From Bacteroidales bacterium (GTDB taxonomy: Bacteria; Bacteroidota; Bacteroidia; Bacteroidales; F082): 64,000 nucleotides of DNA. Position numbers and translations under genes: made by a program. Shown here piece by piece: positions 53,201-62,200 of the stretch; position 1 is the stretch's first letter, and each line of letters opens with the position of its first letter. Under the pieces are notes generated by a model. The model was not told where the DNA came from. It saw nothing but the letters and a program-made list of their open reading frames with translations, and searched no databases. The stretch lies in the NCBI GenBank assembly GCA_017531225.1, contig JAFXLL010000010.1:434001-498000 (forward strand), in the 5' to 3' direction.

Positions 53201-56200
53201 ATGTGGCCATAGTGTGGGTTAGGATCGCCATTAGGAAGTGTCGGGCTGGTAAACTCAGTACCGACAGAAGCCAAACGGCCACCACCGTAGATGGAACCGA
53301 GCATCTCGCCGCCACTGATGTTGACGTTGACGTTGCCGCCCACCGTACCTGCGGTGAAAGCCTCGCCCGAGAAACCACGACCTGCGCCGAAGATGTTACC
53401 GTCCACGTAGGAGTAACCTAACGTACCGATCTTGGCGTCGCCTTTGATGTTGACCACCACATCCTTGATGACGTGGCCTTCTTCACCGCCGCCGAACACC
53501 GAACCGTAGATCCAGCCGCCGCTCACATCCACACGGACGTTCTCAACGTTGGTCCAAGTGTTGAAATTGATACGAGGATCACCCTTACCTGCGCCGAAGA
53601 GGTAGCAAGTTACCGGGTGACGGCCGATCTGTTCCAGTCTACGAGGCACACCCAAGGTACCGCCACGCATGACGACGACAGCGGAATCCGTCACATCGGT
53701 GGTCTCGCAACCGCCATAAACATTGGTGAGGATGTGACCTCCGGTGATCTCCACTTGAGTCTTACCATAAACCTTACCTGACTCAGGATTCCACACGGTG
53801 GAGTCTGCGTTAGAGGCAGTCTTGACGATGTAAGGATAGAAACCTGAACCACCGCCAAACACATTGCCAAACCAGCTCTTACCATCCGACGGGAGCTTGC
53901 CTGCTTTCACATCCACTGGATCGTAAGGATAGTAGTTGCCGTTAGTACCGTATGGCCAGTGAGGACATTCTGTCAAGGAGTCGGCTGTGGCGAACTCGTC
54001 TTCAGTGTACCTTCTCTCCACTGCCATGTCGCCTGAACCGATCTGACCACCTTGGATCTTCACCATGGTGCCATCCATCACGTGACCGTTGCCACCACCA
54101 CCGTACACAGAGCCTTTCACCCAAGCGCTGTCGCTGATGATGACTTCTGTGTTAACCACCAAAGCCATCAGGTCGATCAAAGGTTTGTAGTTGTGAACGT
54201 CATCAGGTCCTGCAGGAATAAGCGTTGAAGGAGAAGGCAGAGGTGCGACTGTGGCTTTAGGATTGATGGTGTCGTACTTGGCAGGATTGTCAACGATACC
54301 TTCACCACCGCCGTACACATGGCCGACATCGTCGTTATACTTGAGGTTGTTTGTGCCTTCGGCAAGTTCACTTCTCATCTGCATACGGTCAGCACCGATT
54401 TGACCGCCGCTCACGACGATCTTGGCATGACCACCGCCTGGTATAAATTCAATATTGGCAATATCGAGCTTACCCGTCTTCGGATTAACGATGGTATCCC
54501 AGTCGAAGTAGCCCACATTGGCCATCTCACCGCCGCCATACACACTACCGTAGATGACAGGTCTCGACACGAGAATGCTACCATCGATGGAATCCTTGAT
54601 GATTACCTCGGTGTTTCTGGTGAGGGAGAGGAGCAAAGCAGAGGCTGCTGGATGTCCCTTGAGACCTTCCATGGAGCCCTTGCCACCGCCATAAACGTCA
54701 CCCATGGAGTACTTGGTAAAGGTCTCCATGAGTTTCTCATTACCAATCTTACCACCTTTCACGATGATCTTGGTGTTACCGTGACCGTCGCCAGGAGCTT
54801 GTTCACCCTTTTCGTCGATACCGGTCAAGGCTAAACGACCACCACCGTAGATATTGCCGAAGAGTTGTCCGCCGCTCACTTCAACAAGGATGTCGCCACC
54901 CACACGACCAGCGGTATAGTTCATCTTGCTGTAGTTACGGCCGCCGCCAAAGATGTTACCATCGTAGCTGGTGGTACCCAAGGTACCCATGAAGCCACTT
55001 ACATAGCGTACGTTGGCGTTGCCCAACACGTGGCCGTCCTCAGCACCACCGAACACGCTACCCCACAAACGGTTGGTAGTAGTGTCGGCATCAGCTGGGA
55101 TATTCACCGTCACCAAAGTATTGCGGACATTGGCATAACGGTAATAAGCACCATAAGGATGTTCAGTGGTGATAGCGTCGTCTCCAATACCCTTACCGCC
55201 GCCGAACACGTAACCGTCGACGCCGCTTAAGCCGATGGGGATGTTGTAGCCAGACTCCACTTTCGGTGCAGGACCAACCTGACCGCCAGTGACCGTCACG
55301 ATGGCTGAGTCGCTCACGCTTGACAACTCACCGCCGCCATACACGCTGTAAAGCACCTTGCCACCCTTGATGTTGACTCGGGTGTCGCCAGTAACCATAG
55401 CGATGTTGTGGTCAGTATCAATGTTGGTGTCTCTACCCTTACCACCACCGAACACTCTACCGCTGTTAGCGGTATGGATGATGGTGTCGTAAACGGCCGA
55501 GCCAGATGTCTTGCCATAGGTGATGTCGCCCACCACGCCTTGGTAGATGTTTACCGTAGTATTACCAATAACGCTGGCCGTCTCACCGCCGCCATACACA
55601 TTACCCTTGACAGTGTCCACAGGAGTGCTGATACATGCAGGCAAGAGGCTCGACATGGTAGCTGCATTGTAGCCGATGTTGACCTCTGGGTTGGAGGTTG
55701 TGGTAGCGGTTTCACCGAAGCTGCCACCGAATACGTTACCCTTGACTGTACCATTGATGATGTTCACCACAGGCGAAGCAGTCACTCCTCCATTGGCAGT
55801 AAGAGCCGTTGCCTTACTACCACCATACACATTGTAAAGATCCAGAGGACAGCCAGTCAAGGTATCTATCACGTTCACCGTGACCACACCAGTGATGTTG
55901 CCGTTCATATCACTGCCACCGAAGGCATTGGTAATGGAACCACCAAAGATATTCAAGGTGACATTACCGTAGATGTTGGATGCAATGTTTTCACTACCCT
56001 TTGATCCGCCGAAGGCGTTGGTGATCGTACTACCCAAGATGTTCAGGGTGACGTTACCAGTGATGTTGGCGTTGTTGGCACCGCCATAGATGTTCTCATA
56101 TACACCATCACTACAAGCAATAGTGGTGGTGATGTCACCAATGACAGGTGCTTCGTTACTGCCGCCGAAGATGGAGTCAACTTGCATATCGCAACTTCCG

Positions 56201-59200
56201 ATATGGTCGACGATCAAGTCAGTGGCAAGGATACTACCCATCTGGTTACCGCCGCCATACACTGCTTCGATATAACCACCTTGGACTTGGGTATGGGCAG
56301 TGCCATAGATGTTTGCCGAAACATTGTGGGTGTTATCACCTTTACCACCACCGAACACACGACGGAGGCGACCGCCTTCGACGATGATGTTGGCATCAGT
56401 GTTGGCACCGCTGGTACCGATGTCAGCTGCGTTACCACCGCCATAGAGTTCTTCAATGGTATTTTCGCAGTTGTAGACATGCACCAAGGCGCTTCTTGGG
56501 TAAGTTGTCCTGACTCCTTGGTTCGGAGTATAGTTAGACTCATTGCCGCCGCCAAACACGTTATGAATTGCAAATTGTTTCGCTGGAGAAGCAACTTGGT
56601 CGTCAGCGGTATGTTTGGTGTGGTAGACGTGCACTTGGACGCTGTCCATCGGTGTGCCACCGTAGTTGTTGGCACCATACACGTTTCCGATAATGGTGAC
56701 ACCTTCATCGGGGTTGCCTACCTGAGATTGATTGCCGATGTAAAGCTTGGCCTTACCTCCGGGGTTGTCTCCATAACCTCCAATATAAGCAAATTCAGAA
56801 CCGCCATACACATCGCCGTTAATGGTGCCGCCGAGCAGGTCTACACGGACGTCGCCATAGGTACGGCCAGCCAGATAGTTAGCGGTCCATAAACCGTCTG
56901 AATGTGCAGCGGTGGAGTCGTTAACTACAGGTGTAACCACTCCGTTTACGATCATCGTAGTACCGTTGAAGGCAGGATTTTGGCTACCGAAGCCACCGCC
57001 ATACACACCACCAAAGAGATATTCTTCGCCAGGTTGATCAGAGTTGGCCATAGAACCGATGGTACCACCGTTGACCTTCACCCATGTATTTCCTGCTACT
57101 GAACCTTGTTCAGCACCACCGAATACACGGCTCTTGATGATCGGGTTGCCTTCGATGAGAACCTTGGCTGTTCTTGAACGAGCCATGGAGACCCAGTGTG
57201 GTGAGAGGGTATCCACATCGCCTTGGCTACCGCCATAAACGTTACCAGTGTAGGTGTGAATGAGCTTACCATCAGCGCCATACACGGTCCAGTAACTCGG
57301 TCCGTCATATGGATTGGAGGGGTCATCCTGAGCGTAGTCATAACGGAACTCCATATCGGTACCAATTTCAGGGGTGCCTTGGATGGTCACCTTGGAAGCA
57401 CCGGAGTTAGCATAGAACTTAGCCGTGTTATCCCAATAACCAATACTGGCCATCTCGCCGCCGCCGAACACAGAGCCGTAGATGGTGGGATCGCCGCTGA
57501 TATTAATACTGGTGTTAGCCACTCGGCCAGCTAAGACGGATTCATAGTTCTTAACGTCACCTTTGCCGGAGCCGAAGATGTCGCCTACGCTCTCGTCGCT
57601 GCCATTCAGCAACTCATAAGGATTGGCATTACCGATGGTTCCTCCAGTGACGGTGATGGTGGCGAGGCCGTGATTGATGGAGTCGTAGACGTTGCTGGTC
57701 AGGAACGAATCAGGTTCGCCGTTTTCATCCACGCCGACGAGAGCCATACGGCCACCGCCGAAGATGGTGCCTTGGATGGTGCCGCCGTCCATGGTGACGT
57801 TGGTATTGCCACCCACACGACCGCAATCTTTATAGATTCTGAACTCATTTGCAGTAGTGTCAATGTGGCCGCTACCCCAGCCGCCGCCGAACACGTTGCC
57901 GTCGAAGGTGGTGGTGGCATCGACACCGATCTCGGCGCCAGTGGTGATCCTAACATTGGTGTTGCCAAGGACGTGGCCGTTTTCGCCACCGCCATAGACA
58001 TCGCCATAGACACGACCGCCGATGATTCTGACCAAGGTACTGTCCACATTACAATAATTCTGCATGGTGTCGGTAGCAAAGCCCTTACCTGCACCGAAAA
58101 CATCACCGCCATAGACGAGGGTATCATTGTTAGTGAGGCACTTGACATCGGTATCCACACCCACCTTACCTTTATTGCTGACAATGACGGTAGGCTTGTT
58201 CTCAACCGAGGCTAAGTTGCCGCCTCCGTACACGTTACGGTGGACAAGACCGCCCTTGATTTCAACCGTAGTGGTACCTCTAACGATACCGGCCTTCTGG
58301 CTGAAGTGATAGATGGTGTCGTTCTTTTCAGGATCGCTGGCACTCGGCTGGTAGGTCTCATACTGACTGATACCCGAACCGCCGCCAAACACATTGCCTC
58401 GAGCGACCCAGTGCTTCGATTCAAGATCAGTAACACCCACTGTATTGTTGGCATTGGTAACGCTCACATAAGGCACACCGATTTCACCGCCATTCACCGT
58501 GACTTCAGTGTTCCAGCGTACATGACCGTCCTGACCTCCACCAAACACCGAGCCATAGAGGTGAGGTTCAGTGTAGGAAATGGAGTTGTTTGCACCGATG
58601 GTGACGTATGAGTTGTTGACATGACTCAGACGTATCGCAATACTGTTTTCCGTATCAGAGGTGGCGTCTACCATACCACGGCAACCGCCAAACACCGAGC
58701 CGTAAGGCACGTCGTCCTTGAACACCTTGTCAGGTTTCGCGGCATTGAGCATGCCGAGCGTACCGCCAGTAATATGAATAAAGGTGCGTCCACTATTCAA
58801 AGCGAGGGTGGTATCAGCAGTGCTGGTACAAGTCTCACCGTGTCCGATATAGTTACCCTTACCTACAGAGCCTAAGTTGCCGCCGCCGAAGACGTTGCGT
58901 ACCACATAGCCGCCCTTGACATCGATATGGGTGTCACCATACACCTTACCGGCCGTGAGGCTGTAAACCGCTTGGCTTTCTCCGTTAGGCGTGTACTTTC
59001 CCTTACCCTTTCCGGCACCGTACACGGCATGACCGACGAGGCCGTTCTCGATGGTAATGTGGGTGCTGTCGTTGACGTGACCGTTTTCACCACCACCGTA
59101 GACGGCACCAGCTATGCAAGCCAACGACCAATCATCTTTATAGGTAGCCGGTAGAGCCGTACTGTTGGCAATGTTGATGTTGATCTCAGTCTCCCTAACG

Positions 59201-62200
59201 TTGGAAAGGAGGTTCTCCGTATAAGGCTCGAAAGCCATACCCTTACTGCCACCATAGATGTCGCCATTGTCCTTTTCCGTTTCCTCAGTAGGACCGTCCT
59301 TACCGGTGATACCGATACGGCCGCCGGTAACGTTGACCGTGGTCTTACCAGTGAGGATGCGGGTGCCTGCGGGATAGATGGTGATGGAGTCATAGACCAA
59401 CTCGTAAGGCCAGCTAAGGTAGAAGGGGTGTGCATACGTGCCAGATTCTTCGTGCTTGGTAGTGGTCTTGATGGTACCTACAGAGGCCATCTCACCGCCG
59501 CCGTACACGTTACGCATCACTCCACCGCCTTCAATATTGATGGTGGTGTTACCATAGACGATACCCGCCTTGGGGTTGTATTGACCGCCCATGATGGTGT
59601 CGGTACCGTTACCAGCACCGTACACGTTACCACAATATTCGTTGATGATGGCCGAGGCATTGGTATTGTCACCGACAGCACCGCCGTAAATGTTGACGGT
59701 GGCGTTGGTGTTCACATGGCCGTTCTCGCCGGAACCGTAAACCGAACCGTTAATTTTGGCGGTACCCGAAAGTACGCCGCCGCTGCTCTTGGCGCCGATA
59801 TTCACCCGCGCTTCCCTAACGTTAGCGAAGTTGTCGAGAGCCGTGATGGCTTCACCGCGTGAGGAGCCGTATACGTTACCGCCGTATCCCTTGGCGATGC
59901 CAGCTGCGTCGCCGATGGTGCCGCCGATGATGTCGACCGTCGTGAGTGACGGGTCGTTATCCAGATAGAGCGGATTTGTCGGAGGCGGGCCGACGGTACC
60001 CAAGGAGCCACCACCGTATACGTCGCGGTGGATGAGACCGCCGTTGACGATGACATGGGTGTTGCGAGTAACTGAACCGGCCGAGCTGCAGTAGCTGTCG
60101 GGGATATTGTCGCCGTTGGAATCGTACATATCGATACCCCTACCGGCGCCGTACACGTTACCACGGTACTTCCAAGTGTCGGAAGCGATGTCGCTGCCGT
60201 CGCCTGAGTACTGTACGCCGATCTCTGCGTCGTTGACAACCACTTCGGTACTCAGACGCACATGACCGTCTTGTCCGCTACCAAACACAGAACCATAGAT
60301 ACGTGGGCTATCGCCGTTAGGCGTAGCCACTACATTATTACCGATGGTGACGTAGGCTTGGTTGACATAGCCCAAGAAATAGTCACGGTTGTAGAGGTAA
60401 CGTTTTTCTTTTCTGATGCTAGCGTGAGCCACACCTTTCGAAGAACCAAATACGTGGCCGTTCTCGATACCGTCGGTACCGATGACGCCGCCGTTGATCC
60501 TGACATGGGTACGACCGCTATTCAGCGTATTGGTGACATCGGTATTAGTACCGTTGGGGCCGTCTTCGCCATAGAGAACATAGTTGCCTTTACCCACTGA
60601 GGCCATGTTACCACCGCCGTACACATTGCGCAAAATCTTGCCGTTGTTGACGGTAACGCTCGTGTTACCTAACACCTTACCAGCAATAATGTCACGAACC
60701 ATGGTGGAATAGGGCTGATCCGTAATGGGATCCAAAAGTACATCCTCGTATTTGGCAGAACCATCACCAGCACCGAACACCGAACCTACGACAAGGCCAC
60801 CTGAGACAGTGACACTGGCGGTGTCATAAACGTGGCCACTCTCGCCGCCACCGAATACTGAGCCGATGATCACATTGGCAGTGTTATTGTCAAAGGTGTT
60901 ATTATCTGGAGTATCGAAGTTTACTGTGACATAAGCCTCCTTGACGTTGGCCAGTTTAGCCATCTTGTAACGCTCACCCACGTCACCGCGAGCTGCACCG
61001 AACACGTTGCCCGAAGCCAAAGCCACATCAGCCAAGGCTGCAGTGCCAATGTGACCACCATAGATATTGACCTCAGTCTTGCCACCCATGCTGATATCCA
61101 GTTCTACAGGCCAACTCAGCGTGTCACCTAGGTGGTGCTCTGTTGCTGCATCATAACCGACATAACCTACCGAAGACATAGCACCACCACCATACACATT
61201 ACGGCTGATGTAACCTCCACGGATGTTTACTTGGGTTTCGCCATACACGATACCGGCTATGGGGTTATAAGTGTCGCCCTTGTGGTCGCCGTCAGTGTCG
61301 AACATGTCGGTACCGCAACCACCGCCGTAAACATTACCACGGAATGGGAACTTCTTTTCTTTGTCCTCAGCGCTCATGGCAGCGTACTCGGAAGCTGTGC
61401 AACCGATGGTACCGCTGTTGACGTTGACTTTAGCTTGCATATAGACGTGGCCGTTTTCACCAGCGCCATACACGGAGCCCTTAATGGTAGGACCTGTCGT
61501 ACCAACTTCACCGATATTGACCTCAGTATAGGCTGCAAACGACAAGCTATCAACGAAAGCTCCAATGCTATCGATGCTACCACGGCCTGAGCCGAACACC
61601 ATGCCGTTTTCATCGCCATCGTAACCGATGGTGCCACCCTTGACGTTGACTGTGGCCTTGCCATGACCTAATTCGTAACCAGCGTATGGGGTGTGTCCTG
61701 GAGTAAGGTCATAAGTACCAATGGAAGCAACAGCACCACCACCATAAACATTATGATAGATGGTACCATTGTTGATGGTGACATAAGTGTCGCCGAACAC
61801 ACGGCCTGCTGTGATACTCAGACGCTTCGGCTTGCCCGTCACGGAATAGCGGTTGTTACCACCACCACCACCGTACACGTTGCTATGCCAACCACCGTGG
61901 CCTTCGATGCCGATGGTACCACCATTGACGGTGACACGGGCATCGCCCTGCACGTGACCACTGGTTGCGCCGCCGTACACGTTGCTCTTGATGTTGGCAC
62001 CTGCATTGACGGTGACATGTGACTCGCCAACATAGGATAGATAGGAGAGCTGTGTTCCGGGAGGAACCGCCGAACCTAAACCACCGCCATACACATCGCC
62101 GTTGTTGTTGCCGTCCGTACCAATCTGGCCACCATTGATGACAACCTCGGACTTACCAGTACCTGCAACATAACCAATGATAGTGTCATTATGTGAGGGT

